From a virus, in the IMG/VR virus record IMGVR_UViG_3300032291_000781, positions 1-39,107 of that record: DNA of 39,107 bases. One strand, 5' to 3'. The notes under the pieces were generated by a model. The model saw nothing but the letters and a program-made list of their open reading frames with translations. It was not told the DNA's origin and made no database searches. Positions 15,262 to 24,713 of this stretch are shown here, in pieces (the first letter of the stretch is position 1; each line of letters begins with the position of its first letter). Made by a program: the position numbers and the translations under genes.

Positions 15262-16277
15262 TATAAACCTCCAACATCACGGTTATCCATCCAAGGGCTT
15301 GCATTAGCAATATATGGATTAGCTGTCCCTGAACCACCTGCAACATAAGTACCTGAAGGTGCGCTGTAAGGAGTACTCATCCAGTTAGAGATACCTTGAG
15401 CAAAGGCAGGATTACGAGACAAGCCAGAGATAGCATCAGCCATCGGATTGTAGGAATTAGCTTGTTGCAACGCTTTAGCAGCATTAGTACCGCCACTGAA
15501 CAAGAACTGCCCCACATTAGCGCCCGCCTGAGCAGAACGACCACCCAACTGAGCGCCTAAGTTCAGAGCATCCTGACCAGCAGCTTCAAGGTTCTGAGAC
15601 AGACCAAACTGAGTCTTAAGCGGGTTGTAGCCAGCACTGCCAATATCCAAACCAGTACTGAACAAGCCAGTACCAAAGGTAGTCTGTGCTCGGCCTTCCT
15701 TCATTGCATCAGCAGCCAACTGACGATCCTGCAATGCCTGAGAATTAGCCAAAGCTGTAGCATAAGGGTTAGCAGCCAGCAAGTCACCGCCTTGAGCAAC
15801 CTTCAAACCAGTAGTACCACGGTTGTAATCACCTTGACTTAACTGTGCCCATGCCTGTTCACGGCTAGGAGCTAACAAAGCCTGCTGAGATTGCATCCAC
15901 TGCTGTGCGGCAGCTTCAGGAGTCTGAGCAAGATAGCCTTGACCAAGGTTCATCAACTGCTGTTGAGCAGCCAGTGCCTGATCCGCTGTTTGCATACCGC
16001 TAGTGCCTGCCTGAGACAGCAAGCGATCACGCATTGCCGCAACTTCAGGAGATACATCATACCCGGCAGAGATTAAGTTACCTTTAGAATCAAACTTAAA
16101 GTCAGACCCACCAAAGCGAGTGGTAATACCAACAGGACGGAATCTAGCCGCATCTGCTGCAATTTGAGCAGACCGAATTTGAGCATTAGCAGATGTTTGT
16201 GCGGCTTTTTCAGCCGACCTGCCTTGAAGAGCACCTCCGATAGCACTCCCGGCAGCCGCAGCAATAATAGGCCACAT
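15261..16277 (-). CDS. Probable internal virion/ejection protein, 338 aa
   Basis: The N-terminus MWPIIAAAAGSAIGGALQGR is hydrophobic and Gly/Ala-rich, followed by Ala/Gln-rich helices and a Gly/Asn/Ser-rich C-terminal half. This pattern recurs in phage proteins that cross the envelope during DNA ejection. The start overlaps the YkgJ-like stop by one base. No enzyme motif is seen; function is inferred from composition and place. Confidence 0.65.
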   Translation of the reverse strand: MWPIIAAAAGSAIGGALQGRSAEKAAQTSANAQIRSAQIAADAARFRPVGITTRFGGSDFKFDSKGNLISAGYDVSPEVAAMRDRLLSQAGTSGMQTADQALAAQQQLMNLGQGYLAQTPEAAAQQWMQSQQALLAPSREQAWAQLSQGDYNRGTTGLKVAQGGDLLAANPYATALANSQALQDRQLAADAMKEGRAQTTFGTGLFSTGLDIGSAGYNPLKTQFGLSQNLEAAGQDALNLGAQLGGRSAQAGANVGQFLFSGGTNAAKALQQANSYNPMADAISGLSRNPAFAQGISNWMSTPYSAPSGTYVAGGSGTANPYIANASPWMDNRDVGGL

Positions 16278-16519
16278 TATTTATTCTCCTGTTTTTGAAG
16301 ATCACTACAAGCTTGGTAATTAAGAGCATACCAAGCCTTCTTAGACATTTTTTGTTTAAAATACATTTCGTATCCTTTATCTACATTGCAAATAGCTGGC
16401 CTTGTTTCATAGATGGCGCATTTATTGTCTTCCTGTAAATGCGGACATTTAGCTGCTTTACAGCACAACCCGCAGCCAGAACATTTGAACTTTTCATGAT
16501 CTTCTTCAATGTCAACCAT
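16277..16519 (-). CDS. YkgJ-type cysteine-cluster (Zn/Fe-chelating) protein
   Basis: 80 residues with the signature CSGCGLCCKAAKCPHL then CAIYETRPAIC, i.e. CxxCxxCC...C...C...RPxxC, typical of the UPF0153/YkgJ family thought to bind zinc or an iron-sulphur cluster. It is unusual in the middle of a structural operon and is coupled by TAATG to an ejection-protein gene. Role unknown. Confidence 0.85.
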   Translation of the reverse strand: MVDIEEDHEKFKCSGCGLCCKAAKCPHLQEDNKCAIYETRPAICNVDKGYEMYFKQKMSKKAWYALNYQACSDLQKQENK

Positions 16520-16545
16520 ATATTAAACTAATTTAGGTTATGTCA

Positions 16546-17895
16546 TCAAGTCTTCATAATATATGCCAAGGCATAGTATGGAGGCAAGTTGGCACTATTA
16601 CCGGAAACACCAGCATCACTCATTGCGTGAGTATGGCCACCTTCAGCAGATGACAAGCCAATCGTAGCTTCCACTGTACCCGGACGGAGCCTGTAGGACA
16701 CATTCTGAGAAGCATTGAGGTTACTGTTAACAGCAATAGAGGTAGTAGCAGTCAGTGTATCAGTTTCAGCAACAGTCTCGTTAGAGGCCAAGAAGTGAGC
16801 GTGATCGCCTACAGCATAAATATCGTGAGTGTGACCAACAACCACAGAATCTTTGCTACCACCAGAAGAACCCACGACAGCAGTGCCAGCAGAAGCAGAG
16901 ATGTTAGCAGTGCTACCAATTGACAGATCAGTATCAACATTATAAGTACCCGTTCCACCAGTGCCAGTACCTAACGAGGTAATCTTAGTACCGAAAGGAA
17001 TACCAGTACCGGACAAGTATTGACCAACAGCCAATGTACCAGAAGTCACTGCGGTAACATTGAGGACAGTGCTGGTTAAAGTTACTGCAACAGAGGAAAC
17101 CTTACCAGTACCTGTAATGGTAGTGCTCGCAACAGTCTGCGAAGAACTGACAGTATAAGTACCAGTACCACCTGAGCCACTTCTAAATGCAGTAATTGTA
17201 GTACCAGAAGTAATACCTGTACCGCTAATCTCCTGACCAACAATAATAGTTCCAGAAGCAAGAGCGGTAACTGTAAGTTCAGTACCAGCAATCGAGCCAG
17301 TAAACGAAGAAGCAGAGCCAGTATAAGAGACTGAATAAGTACCTGTACCGCCAGTACCTGTACCCAAGGCAGTAATAACTGTATCCGAAGGGATACCAGT
17401 ACCAACAACCTTCTGAGCGGCAGCCACAGTACCACGAGAGACAGCCGAAACCGTCATTGTCGTACCGGAGATAGAAGCAGTAGCAGCAGCACCGGAGATA
17501 GCCGTAAACACAGCTTCCATCGAGCCTGCACCCATGACAAAGCGACCACGCAAGTCAGGAGTACTGTTTTGACCATCACACAAAGCCCATCCACTCGGGA
17601 TCGAAGCAATAGAACCACTCCAAAGGATAATAGAGCCTGCCGGGAAGAGTGCTGTCACATAGTTAACAACAAAGGCTGTACTGGCTAACTGAGTGGTGTT
17701 AGTGCTGGTAGCTGCTGTTGGAGCAGTAGGGGTTCCGATAAAGGCGGGACTGTTTAAGTCTGCCTTGGTTGCAATAGATGTTGCAATACTGTTAAATTCA
17801 GTATCAAACTCTGCACCTTTAATAATCTTTAAAGGATTACCTGTAGATAAAGAATCCTTACTGGTGAAGTTAGTACTTTTAGTGTAGTCAGTCAT
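16546..17895 (-). CDS. Tail fibre/collar protein with a tandem-repeat insertion
   Basis: 449 residues. A phage tail-collar domain is visible at residues about 88-125 ([31 protein letters not shown]) and resumes at about 345 ([14 protein letters not shown]). HxH pairs (HTH, HAH, HTH) resemble metal-binding fibre tips. Between these halves are three Gly/Thr/Ser-rich repeats of about 60-65 residues. The C-terminal [12 protein letters not shown] is the usual end of collar proteins. It likely recognises the host surface. Confidence 0.85.
   Translation of the reverse strand: MTDYTKSTNFTSKDSLSTGNPLKIIKGAEFDTEFNSIATSIATKADLNSPAFIGTPTAPTAATSTNTTQLASTAFVVNYVTALFPAGSIILWSGSIASIPSGWALCDGQNSTPDLRGRFVMGAGSMEAVFTAISGAAATASISGTTMTVSAVSRGTVAAAQKVVGTGIPSDTVITALGTGTGGTGTYSVSYTGSASSFTGSIAGTELTVTALASGTIIVGQEISGTGITSGTTITAFRSGSGGTGTYTVSSSQTVASTTITGTGKVSSVAVTLTSTVLNVTAVTSGTLAVGQYLSGTGIPFGTKITSLGTGTGGTGTYNVDTDLSIGSTANISASAGTAVVGSSGGSKDSVVVGHTHDIYAVGDHAHFLASNETVAETDTLTATTSIAVNSNLNASQNVSYRLRPGTVEATIGLSSAEGGHTHAMSDAGVSGNSANLPPYYALAYIMKT
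16890..17480 (-). repeat. Three tandem repeats (about 60-65 aa each) inside the collar-domain gene
   Basis: Each unit contains a variant of SGTGIPSGTxITxLGTG followed by TGGTGTYxVS. They begin near [23 protein letters not shown] and [11 protein letters not shown]. The units are diverged in DNA, so the duplication is not recent. Boundaries are approximate. Confidence 0.8.
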
Positions 17896-17897
17896 AG

Positions 17898-19445
17898 TTA
17901 GACAATCTTTCCATTTTTAGCTTGAATTTCGAGCTTCTGGATACTTAAAGCAGACCCTTGAATATCTGCTTCATAACCAGTCTGAATAACCTTACCTGCT
18001 CCTGTCGGATATGCAACCAAGGTATGTAATGCTGTACCACCGGAGTATACAGCCGATGCAGTATTATACTCGCTTACGCCGAAATATGCAACCCCTTGTT
18101 CAGGAATATTTGCATTTTGTGCATAATAATTACCAGTAAAGTCATAGCCCCATTTAAGAGCCACTGCTTGACTAGAACCGCCAATAACCACCACCGAAAG
18201 TTTCTTCAAGACAGAAGTTACAGAAGGTGTACCTAAATCGGTATGGTTGGTAAAGTACTGGAATCGGTAACTAGTAGTATCATCAATATAGCCAGTGTAA
18301 GTCCCAACATAACCTTCTTTACCGATCAATAAAGTACCATCAGCTTTCTGACAGAAACTCTTAGGTTCGATATTAGACCAAGTAGTTACCCGAGCAGAAC
18401 CATCCTGTAAGCTGGTCTTGGTATCAAAGCAGTATGTTGACTTTAGCACAGGCAGTGTCAGCAAGTAAAAGCCATCACGAGGGTTGTAAACAGCCTTGAT
18501 GTTAGCCTTATTCTCACTGGCAACAGCACTCATTAAGTCATTATGGACATTTTTGGACAAGTCACGCAAAGGAGCAGACTTTTCTTGAATGGTTCGCATA
18601 ATGCTACGAACACCTGTCTCAGACAAGAAGATAATATCAGTACCTGTCTCAACCACCGAATCACGAGCAATGCAGCCAATACCTGTAATCGTATCGTACA
18701 AAGTCATTTTTGCAGGATCGGTAGCTCCTTGATAGATTAAGATATTACGATAGCCGAAGATATACAAGAAGTTGTTATGGACAGCTAATGCGGTAATCGT
18801 ATCGCCACCTTTAGGCCACACTGTAGTGGTATCTAAAGTACCAGAAGTACCTGTTCCGTATTTATGAGGGTTTTTAATGTCAGACCACTGCACAGTTACT
18901 TTATCAGAACTAGTATCGGCGTTCCAAATACGGCCTAAAGCGGAGATAACGATATTGGCTAACTGAACTGTACCGTTATATCCTGCTTCTTGGTCAAGAC
19001 GATAATATGTAGTTGTCGAAGTAGCCGGATCATAGCCGATTGGAACATGGCCTCGCTGATAAAAGTACAAATCACCGTCCAAGTAGGCAGTAGACCAGTT
19101 ACTATCGGTAATCGTAGGCGCAGTACCTACACCGTTAAAGGTAAGCTCAATCAGCGCACCGTTATGCAATCTAAACAGTTTATTGTTGCCTGCACATACG
19201 GTATAACTAGTACCGTCTCTATCAATAATCTCGGCAATGGCTTTAACATCGGCAGTGCCTAATGCAGTATTAGTGGTGTTTGCCTTAGCCCATCCCTTAC
19301 GAGCACCTACACGACCATACTGGTCAATAATGCAGTTGTTCGCAACTAAAGCAAAACCAGAAGCTAAATCCAAGGAACTATCTTGAGTGTTCAGGCCATA
19401 GAAGCCCGGAGCAGTAATAGAGTATGTTTGAATTTGTTGAGCCAT
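17898..19445 (-). CDS. Tail nozzle / stabilisation protein (tail tubular B-like)
   Basis: 515 residues, rich in beta strand. [16 protein letters not shown] near the N-terminus, then repeated Tyr/Trp/Asp-rich strands and [15 protein letters not shown], resemble the beta-propeller nozzle proteins of podoviruses. It lies directly upstream of the collar fibre and downstream of the small tail adaptor, the order expected for a short tail. There is no signal or membrane segment. Confidence 0.75.
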   Translation of the reverse strand: MAQQIQTYSITAPGFYGLNTQDSSLDLASGFALVANNCIIDQYGRVGARKGWAKANTTNTALGTADVKAIAEIIDRDGTSYTVCAGNNKLFRLHNGALIELTFNGVGTAPTITDSNWSTAYLDGDLYFYQRGHVPIGYDPATSTTTYYRLDQEAGYNGTVQLANIVISALGRIWNADTSSDKVTVQWSDIKNPHKYGTGTSGTLDTTTVWPKGGDTITALAVHNNFLYIFGYRNILIYQGATDPAKMTLYDTITGIGCIARDSVVETGTDIIFLSETGVRSIMRTIQEKSAPLRDLSKNVHNDLMSAVASENKANIKAVYNPRDGFYLLTLPVLKSTYCFDTKTSLQDGSARVTTWSNIEPKSFCQKADGTLLIGKEGYVGTYTGYIDDTTSYRFQYFTNHTDLGTPSVTSVLKKLSVVVIGGSSQAVALKWGYDFTGNYYAQNANIPEQGVAYFGVSEYNTASAVYSGGTALHTLVAYPTGAGKVIQTGYEADIQGSALSIQKLEIQAKNGKIV

Positions 19446-20099
19446 TTACACAGACTCCCAAGTCTCTTCCTCAACATATCGAGAACTCTCAATGGCGATA
19501 GCATCCGACAGGGAAGACTTATACAAGGCATAAGCTTCAGAACTATTCAGACCACCATCCTCACCACGCTCAACCAAGGCACGAGCAAATGCACCAAGAA
19601 CGATAGGCTCTTTAGGAGTCAGGATTGTGTCGGTATCACTGGTAAGCTCAGGCTGAGGAATGTACAAGTTAAAGTACAAGGTAAGACCTGCCGTAGGGAC
19701 AGGGTAGAAGTCAACCTTGGTATCACCAGTGTTATGGACACCGTTAAAGTTGTAGTACATCGGATTACCTGCTGCTGTATTATTCAGCAGATACTGAGAC
19801 ATCATCTTAGTTGTCAGGGCATTGATGACAGACTTATTGGTAATGTCCTGAGCATCAATAACCTTGAATCGAGTACCGGAACCAGTCAGCACATAGCCGT
19901 AAGTATCCTCAGTAGTCTCGATAATCAATGTATCTGTCAAAGCATTCCAAGCATAAGCATCTTCTACTTGTCGTTTGGCATCATTAACCAACTTACCCAC
20001 AAGTTTAGATAAAGTATTCTCGGCTACAGTGGTGACTTCTGGTTCACGCATACGAATCAGAATGTCATTCACAAGATCAAGGTATGTTGGTAATGCCAT
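19446..20099 (-). CDS. Head-tail adaptor (tail tubular A-like)
   Basis: 217 residues. The start MALPTYLDLVNDILIRMREP, the following VGKLVNDAKRQVEDAYAWNAL, and the late FYPVPTAGLTLYFNLYIPQPEL are typical of the ring protein between portal and nozzle in T7/P22-like tails. It abuts the nozzle gene with no gap. Confidence 0.82.
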   Translation of the reverse strand: MALPTYLDLVNDILIRMREPEVTTVAENTLSKLVGKLVNDAKRQVEDAYAWNALTDTLIIETTEDTYGYVLTGSGTRFKVIDAQDITNKSVINALTTKMMSQYLLNNTAAGNPMYYNFNGVHNTGDTKVDFYPVPTAGLTLYFNLYIPQPELTSDTDTILTPKEPIVLGAFARALVERGEDGGLNSSEAYALYKSSLSDAIAIESSRYVEEETWESV

Positions 20100-20101
20100 A
20101 A

Positions 20102-20254
20102 TTATTTAGCTTTCTTAGATTTCTTCTTAGGCTGTTCTTTGCCTGCTTCGGATAATGCAATAGCAACTGCTTGTTTCTGAGGTTTACCTTCTTTGACCAT
20201 CATAGAGATATTCTCAGATACTGTCTTTTTAGATTTACCTTTTTTGAGTGGCAT
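20102..20254 (-). CDS. Small basic Lys-rich phage protein, 50 aa
   Basis: Begins [20 protein letters not shown] and continues [18 protein letters not shown], ending in a Lys-rich tail. Small proteins of this pattern are widespread in phage structural operons; function is unknown to me. It fits exactly between the adaptor gene and the next, with a TTAATAAGGAATT ribosome-binding region upstream. Confidence 0.88.
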   Translation of the reverse strand: MPLKKGKSKKTVSENISMMVKEGKPQKQAVAIALSEAGKEQPKKKSKKAK

Positions 20255-20270
20255 ACAAATTCCTTATTAA

Positions 20271-20519
20271 TTATTCTGGTTGAGCCGCTGTAGCTGCTTC
20301 AAAGGCAGCAATAACTTCAGGTGTCCAAGCAGCATTGGCAATGTTGGCAACCTGAGCAGGCTGACCTGTCAAGTCTTCACCGGGACAAATAGAAGTTCTG
20401 TGATAAGTCTCAGCAATCTGAACACCATCACGAGTAATGCGAGTAACTTCACGAACAAGGATAATACCATTCTCTGTTACCGTGATCTGGTCAATAAGTT
20501 TAGTTTCTAATAATGACAT
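20271..20519 (-). CDS. Hypothetical late protein, 82 aa
   Basis: MSLLETKLIDQITVTENGIILVREV then TYHRTSICPGEDLTGQ and AAWTPEVIAAFEAA. This pattern is familiar next to tail-fibre genes of many phages, but the role is unknown. Soluble, no cysteine cluster. It lies between the tail fibre and the small basic protein. Confidence 0.82.
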   Translation of the reverse strand: MSLLETKLIDQITVTENGIILVREVTRITRDGVQIAETYHRTSICPGEDLTGQPAQVANIANAAWTPEVIAAFEAATAAQPE

Positions 20520-20532
20520 TGTATATCCTTAA

Positions 20533-22098
20533 TTAAGTAGTCTCGTAAACAAGTGTTGTGTAAAGCGTAGCTGCCGCATCCATACCCAAGTTAGAAGCTC
20601 CACCTGACTGCACAGCAAAGCCCTTAGCTACGGTAGCATTGGCATCTACCACCATTGCAACTTGACCTGTTAAAGAAAAGTTGGCAACATAGGCAAAAGA
20701 CACACCACCACTGTTAGTAGCACTGGCCGAGGTAAAAGGCAGACCTGTAATGGTAAATTGACCAGTACCTGTGTGGCCTGTCCATGTAAGCTGAATGTTT
20801 GCAACAACACGATTACCAATCTTGGTATAGCGACCAACTTGGACAGAATAAGTACCTGTACCTGCCGAAGTAGCACCTGCCACGACCGGAGTAAAAGTAC
20901 CTGTTTCATAGTCACTAAAGTCAGCGTGAGACAACACCCTGAAGCTAGGGGTTCCTGACGATCCGTTAGGTGCTGCAAGAACAGTCTTGGCAGTCTGGCT
21001 AGAGAAGTCAGAGCCAGAGACAGCAAGAGTGCCGCCAAGAGTTAAGTTACCTGTGCTAGTCACCGTACCTGTCAGCGTCAAGCCGTTAACAGTACCTGTA
21101 CCACCCACGCTGGTAACAGGAGCAGTGCCACTAGAAGCAGCAGTTAAGCGACCTTTAGAGTCAACAGTTAAACTGGCATAAGTGTACGAACCAGCAGTAA
21201 CGGCAGTGTTTGCCAAGGTAGTAGTAACAGAAGTAGCACCACTACCTGTAACATCACCGCTAAAGGTAATAGTCTGGTTGCCTGTAATGTAAGTGTTGGT
21301 GTCGATAGAAGCACCGCCACCTGAGCCTCGCTTAATAAAGCCTTGGCCTGTTAATTGAGAAATATTCTCGATAACTCTACCAACAGTAAGAGTACCGCTA
21401 GAATATGCTAAGGCAGCACCACTATTGGCGGATGCTGTAGCAACACTTAAACTGCTCAAATACCCAGAAGGGTTAGTGTTGTTGTAAGGAGTAAACCCTA
21501 AAGCAGTAATAACATCGGTATCTGAAAGAGTGACAGAGCCTGTGCGTGTATTGAATGAAGAAACACCCGAAGCAGCGGACAGACTGACCCATGCCGAACC
21601 ATTATAGACACGCATCTCAGGAGTACCTGTATTGAAGTACAGAGCACCTGTCAATAAAGCGTTACCATCATTATCAACCGATGGGTTACTAGACTTAGCG
21701 CCTAAGTAACGATCATCAAAGTTATCGTAGAGGGTCTGGGTAGAGGCTAAAGCAGCCTCAGCAGCAGCTTGAGCAGTCTCAGCATTAGTCTCAGCAGTTT
21801 CTGCGTTAGTCTCGGCTAACTCGGCAGCAGTCTGAGCAATTTCAGCAGCAGTCTGAGCAGATTCGGCAGCAGCTTGTGCAACCTCAGCGGCATCACGAGC
21901 ATCCTGAGCATCCTCAGCAGCAGCAGTAACAGTGGCCTCAGAACCAGCAGCAGCCGCAGCACTGGATGAAGCAGCAGCAGCGGAGGCAGCAGCATCATTC
22001 TTATAACCTAGTGCTTCATCAGCAATAACTCGTACTTCGGTAACATCCGTATCTGTACGAGCCTCACCTGTTCCACCGGGGCCGCGATAGATTGTCAT
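20533..22098 (-). CDS. Tail fibre protein with alanine-rich coiled coil
   Basis: 521 residues. Residues about 34-115 are an Ala/Glu/Gln-rich helix with repeated AETNAETA and AQTAAEIAQ units, a likely trimeric coiled-coil shaft. Residues about 130-330 carry beta-rich Thr/Ser/Gly repeats with FNTRTGSVTLSDTDV and ALGFTPYN, standard phage fibre motifs. The C-terminal 170 residues form a beta-rich head domain with no recognised chaperone cleavage site. It is likely a receptor-binding fibre. Confidence 0.85.
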   Translation of the reverse strand: MTIYRGPGGTGEARTDTDVTEVRVIADEALGYKNDAAASAAAASSSAAAAAGSEATVTAAAEDAQDARDAAEVAQAAAESAQTAAEIAQTAAELAETNAETAETNAETAQAAAEAALASTQTLYDNFDDRYLGAKSSNPSVDNDGNALLTGALYFNTGTPEMRVYNGSAWVSLSAASGVSSFNTRTGSVTLSDTDVITALGFTPYNNTNPSGYLSSLSVATASANSGAALAYSSGTLTVGRVIENISQLTGQGFIKRGSGGGASIDTNTYITGNQTITFSGDVTGSGATSVTTTLANTAVTAGSYTYASLTVDSKGRLTAASSGTAPVTSVGGTGTVNGLTLTGTVTSTGNLTLGGTLAVSGSDFSSQTAKTVLAAPNGSSGTPSFRVLSHADFSDYETGTFTPVVAGATSAGTGTYSVQVGRYTKIGNRVVANIQLTWTGHTGTGQFTITGLPFTSASATNSGGVSFAYVANFSLTGQVAMVVDANATVAKGFAVQSGGASNLGMDAAATLYTTLVYETT

Positions 22099-22277
22099 AC
22101 AATTTCCTTAGTCTTCTTAGTTTGTTTAACGACTTTAACTGTTTGTTTCTCAGGCGCAGGAGTCTCGATAATCTCATACCATTCAGGATTATCTCTAAAA
22201 CTCTTAATATCTACTTCACGAGTAACTGTGGCAATAGTTTGAGGTCTAGTGCTATGCTTCATTTGAAAGCGTACCAT
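22095..22277 (-). CDS. Hypothetical protein, 60 aa
   Basis: Not recognised: MVRFQMKHSTRPQTIATVTREV, then DNPEWYEI and a Lys/Thr-rich tail. The DNPEWYEI segment is common in small phage structural-region proteins. The start follows AGGAGA at good spacing; the stop overlaps the tail fibre start by four bases. Confidence 0.75.
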   Translation of the reverse strand: MVRFQMKHSTRPQTIATVTREVDIKSFRDNPEWYEIIETPAPEKQTVKVVKQTKKTKEIV

Positions 22278-22317
22278 ATATGTATTCTCCTTTGTTTATT
22301 ACTCACTGTGTAAGCGA

Positions 22318-22350
22318 TAAAGAAAGGAGAAGCCCCGAAGGGCTCCCCTT
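22318..22350 (-). terminator. Intrinsic terminator after the major capsid gene
   Basis: On the minus strand a hairpin GGGGAGCCC-TTCG-GGGCTTCTCC with a stable TTCG tetraloop is followed by TTTCTTTA. The outer stem uses G-U pairs. It would partly stop transcripts after the capsid gene, making capsid/scaffold mRNA more abundant than downstream tail genes. Confidence 0.85.
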
Positions 22351-22364
22351 AAGCTACTTACCTA

Positions 22365-23288
22365 TTAGGCAGCAGAAGCGTCCACGATGATTGGCACACA
22401 AGCGTAGTCACGCAGTTCGCCAACGCCGTACAGGGTGTCAGCAGTGAACAAGTTACCGAGGTATTCTTGTTTGTACTGAGTCTGAGCACGAACGCCGATC
22501 TGCTCAACCAGAACAGCCCAATCACGATGGAACATCAGGCCGACACGGTCAGTGGTAGAGTTACCAGCAGCGGTATCGCAGTTGGTAGACACATACACTT
22601 TCACGCCGTAGATGTCACCGAACTCACCGTTCATCAGGGTAGTACCGTTACCCTTGAAGGCTTGCTCGGTGAAACGGTTGATGCCCAACATGGAGTTACG
22701 AGCAACCGGAGGAACCACCAGCGAACGACCGTCCATAGGCACATCCTGATCGTCCAGCAACTGGATAGCTGCACGGATACCAGCATCAGCGATGTTGGCA
22801 GCGTTGGACGAAGAGTAGGTGTAGGCAGCGCCAGTCGAACCGATGATACCACCAGAGTACTGAGCGTTAGCGGAGTTACCGCCACGAGCAGCACGAGCCA
22901 GTTGGATCAGCGAAGAATCAACCTTCTTGCCCAGAGCGTGACCAGCGTCATCGGTGTAGAAAGAACGCAGGCTCGACAGAGCTTGGGCTTCCACGATGTC
23001 TTCGATCAGGCGGCTGTACTCGAAGTGTTGGTTGATAGAGATTGGCACATCGCCTTCGGTAGCGGCAATCAAGGTGACTTGAGAGCCAGCAGCCTTAGCG
23101 GAAGCTGTACCACGGGTAGGCGAAGGAATGTGAACGGTGTCACCTTTCTTGCCCTTGAAGCTCATCTTCTTGACCAGATTGGCCATGACGAGGGATTTTT
23201 TGTAAGCGGCAACAATCTCATCGCTCCAAACTTCGGGGATGAAGGTTGCTGCGGTGGTTACTGTTACATGATCTGTACCTAAAGCCAT
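22365..23288 (-). CDS. Major capsid protein
   Basis: 307 residues. The start MALGTDHVTVTTAATFIPEVWSDEI, SFKGKKGDTVHIPSPTRG, INQHFEYSRLIEDI and the C-terminal LGNLFTADTLYGVGELRDYAC match the HK97-fold coat proteins of podoviruses. The DNA is visibly richer in C/G-ended codons than neighbouring genes, consistent with high expression. It lies between scaffold and terminator. Confidence 0.92.
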   Translation of the reverse strand: MALGTDHVTVTTAATFIPEVWSDEIVAAYKKSLVMANLVKKMSFKGKKGDTVHIPSPTRGTASAKAAGSQVTLIAATEGDVPISINQHFEYSRLIEDIVEAQALSSLRSFYTDDAGHALGKKVDSSLIQLARAARGGNSANAQYSGGIIGSTGAAYTYSSSNAANIADAGIRAAIQLLDDQDVPMDGRSLVVPPVARNSMLGINRFTEQAFKGNGTTLMNGEFGDIYGVKVYVSTNCDTAAGNSTTDRVGLMFHRDWAVLVEQIGVRAQTQYKQEYLGNLFTADTLYGVGELRDYACVPIIVDASAA

Positions 23289-23321
23289 TTGGAATACTCC
23301 TATAAATTCAAAAATTAAAAA

Positions 23322-24113
23322 TTATTTAACACGACCCTGTGCATAAGCTGCCATGATTTCGGGTTGTAGCAGCTCATAACGATCTGGGTCAGTCATCTTA
23401 AGACGGATTAAATCCGCTCGGCGGTAAACTTTCTTTGCAACTTCGCCAGTGCCGCTAGTATCGACAGAAGCGGCCTTGAGAGCTTGTGCTTGCTGTTTCT
23501 TACCAGTTTCCTGAACGGAGTTAGTGCGAACCTGCTTTAATTCCTTAAAAGTGCTGAGAAGTTCATCTGCTGCTTGGAAGTCAAACTCTGCATCTGCTTT
23601 AGCGTATAAACTAAGACGGATTGGACTAGCTTTCACCCACTCCTGAAATCCAGTATCGTTGGCGATGTCGCCAAAGTCAGGATGTTTGGATGCAAGCTGC
23701 TGTGCAGTCTTCATACGCTTAAGTTCCAGATTAGCTTGTTTAGCCTCTAAAACAGCGGGATTATTCTCGATTGCTCGTTTAATGGAATCTTGCGGATTCT
23801 CAAAGAAATCAACTTCGGGCGTACTTTCAACAGCAGGTTTAGTTTCCGTTTCGAGTTGCCGTTTAAGGAGTTGATCTGCCAAAGAGCGTACTTCGTGAAC
23901 TTCCTGTGCCTGCTTACCAATCATCTTTTCAGCTTCTTGGTGCATCTTAACAATGTCCTCAAGGGACTTATTCTTATACTTGTCAGGAATGATCTTGTCA
24001 ATTACGCTTTCCTGCTTTAAAGGTTCTTCCACTTCTTGTGGAGTCTCTAAATTAGAAATTTCTTCTGTTGGAATATCGTTACCCTCTAACGATTCGTCAT
24101 CAATTAATGCCAT
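23322..24113 (-). CDS. Scaffolding protein
   Basis: 263 residues. Highly charged and helical with an acidic N-terminal third (SLEGNDIPTEEISNLETPQEVEEPL), a KYKNKSLEDIVKMHQEAEKMIG helix, and a basic C-terminus (YRRADLIRLKMTDPDRYELL). This composition and the position immediately upstream of the capsid gene are those of podovirus scaffolds, where the basic C-terminus contacts coat. Confidence 0.85.
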   Translation of the reverse strand: MALIDDESLEGNDIPTEEISNLETPQEVEEPLKQESVIDKIIPDKYKNKSLEDIVKMHQEAEKMIGKQAQEVHEVRSLADQLLKRQLETETKPAVESTPEVDFFENPQDSIKRAIENNPAVLEAKQANLELKRMKTAQQLASKHPDFGDIANDTGFQEWVKASPIRLSLYAKADAEFDFQAADELLSTFKELKQVRTNSVQETGKKQQAQALKAASVDTSGTGEVAKKVYRRADLIRLKMTDPDRYELLQPEIMAAYAQGRVK

Positions 24114-24139
24114 ACTGTCTTTCTCCTGTCTCTTCTGAG

Positions 24140-24177
24140 ATTATAGGACTATGAAATGTGAATACTGATAATCAGTA
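24140..24177 (-). promoter_or_regulatory. Candidate regulated promoter ahead of scaffold/capsid
   Basis: On the minus strand a perfect -10 TATAAT (24140-24145) has no good -35. At the -35 position sits a 7-1-7 palindrome TACTGAT-A-ATCAGTA (24163-24177, plus-strand reading). This arrangement suggests a site for an activator or repressor controlling the scaffold-capsid transcript. The regulator is not identified. Confidence 0.6.
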
Positions 24178-24202
24178 CTTACCCGTTAAAAATAAAGTGA
24201 GG

Positions 24203-24445
24203 TTATTCTGGAACAGCGTAAGAGGCTTTCCTCTCCTGCGCCAGCTTCTCACTTCGTTTGCGTTCCCATGCGTCATAAGCTGTTGGGAAAGCACCTGAGA
24301 TGCCCTCCAACTTCATATTGACAGCGGAAACAATTCTGGTTGCGTATAAACCGCAGGCTCTGCAAGAGAGTTCCCTGACGGATTCATCAACCAATGCTTC
24401 AGAAATGTGTCCATCCACACAAACAAACTCAAACATTCGTCTCAT
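24203..24445 (-). CDS. FmdB-like zinc-ribbon protein, 80 aa
   Basis: C9 in MFEFVCVDGH and the pair C28-RA-C31 in LSCRACG form a zinc-ribbon-like pattern, followed by ATRIVSA and LEGISGAFPTAYDAWERKR. Small proteins of this form are common near capsid and portal genes of podoviruses; function unknown, possibly a regulator or minor head factor. Confidence 0.82.
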   Translation of the reverse strand: MRRMFEFVCVDGHISEALVDESVRELSCRACGLYATRIVSAVNMKLEGISGAFPTAYDAWERKRSEKLAQERKASYAVPE

Positions 24446-24447
24446 TG

Positions 24448-24684
24448 TTATGCCTCCTGTTGTAGTTGAGTATAGACTTCTTCACAAGTCTTCTTGCGGT
24501 TTAGAACCAAATCTAGAATGTCCAACTGTCCTAGTCGGTAGTTTAATGTTTGTTCGTCTTTCACAGTGCGAACATTAACTAGATTAGCTTCTAATTCTTT
24601 GAGGTCTTCAATCAGATATTTCCACCCTTCGGTAGACATCATGTTGAAGGTTTCCTCGTAATACTTTTGAAGTTCCTTATCCAT
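24448..24684 (-). CDS. Hypothetical head-region protein, 78 aa
   Basis: MDKELQKYYEETFNMMSTEGWKYL then YRLGQLDILDLVLNRKKTCEEVY. A helical, acidic protein whose pattern (FNMxSTEGW, LGxLDxLxxxLN) I recognise from podovirus-like structural operons, without known function. It lies two bases upstream of the zinc-ribbon gene and follows GGGGAAACTCC/AAGGAG-like sequence. Confidence 0.8.
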   Translation of the reverse strand: MDKELQKYYEETFNMMSTEGWKYLIEDLKELEANLVNVRTVKDEQTLNYRLGQLDILDLVLNRKKTCEEVYTQLQQEA

Positions 24685-24713
24685 TCGGGGAAACTCCTTT
24701 CTTAATGTTTATT

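Noticed and set aside
17082-17435. Leu/Val-rich 117-codon frame inside the collar gene
   Set aside because: It is a low-complexity out-of-frame product of Gly/Thr/Ser repeat codons, not a membrane protein gene.
19383-20012. 209-codon plus-strand frame across the tail adaptor gene
   Set aside because: Antisense to a well-supported tail gene, no start signal and no domain.
22467-23282. 271-codon open frame opposite the major capsid gene
   Set aside because: It is the antisense shadow of a strongly biased coding sequence; no ribosome-binding site, no recognisable domain, and it opposes a certain gene.
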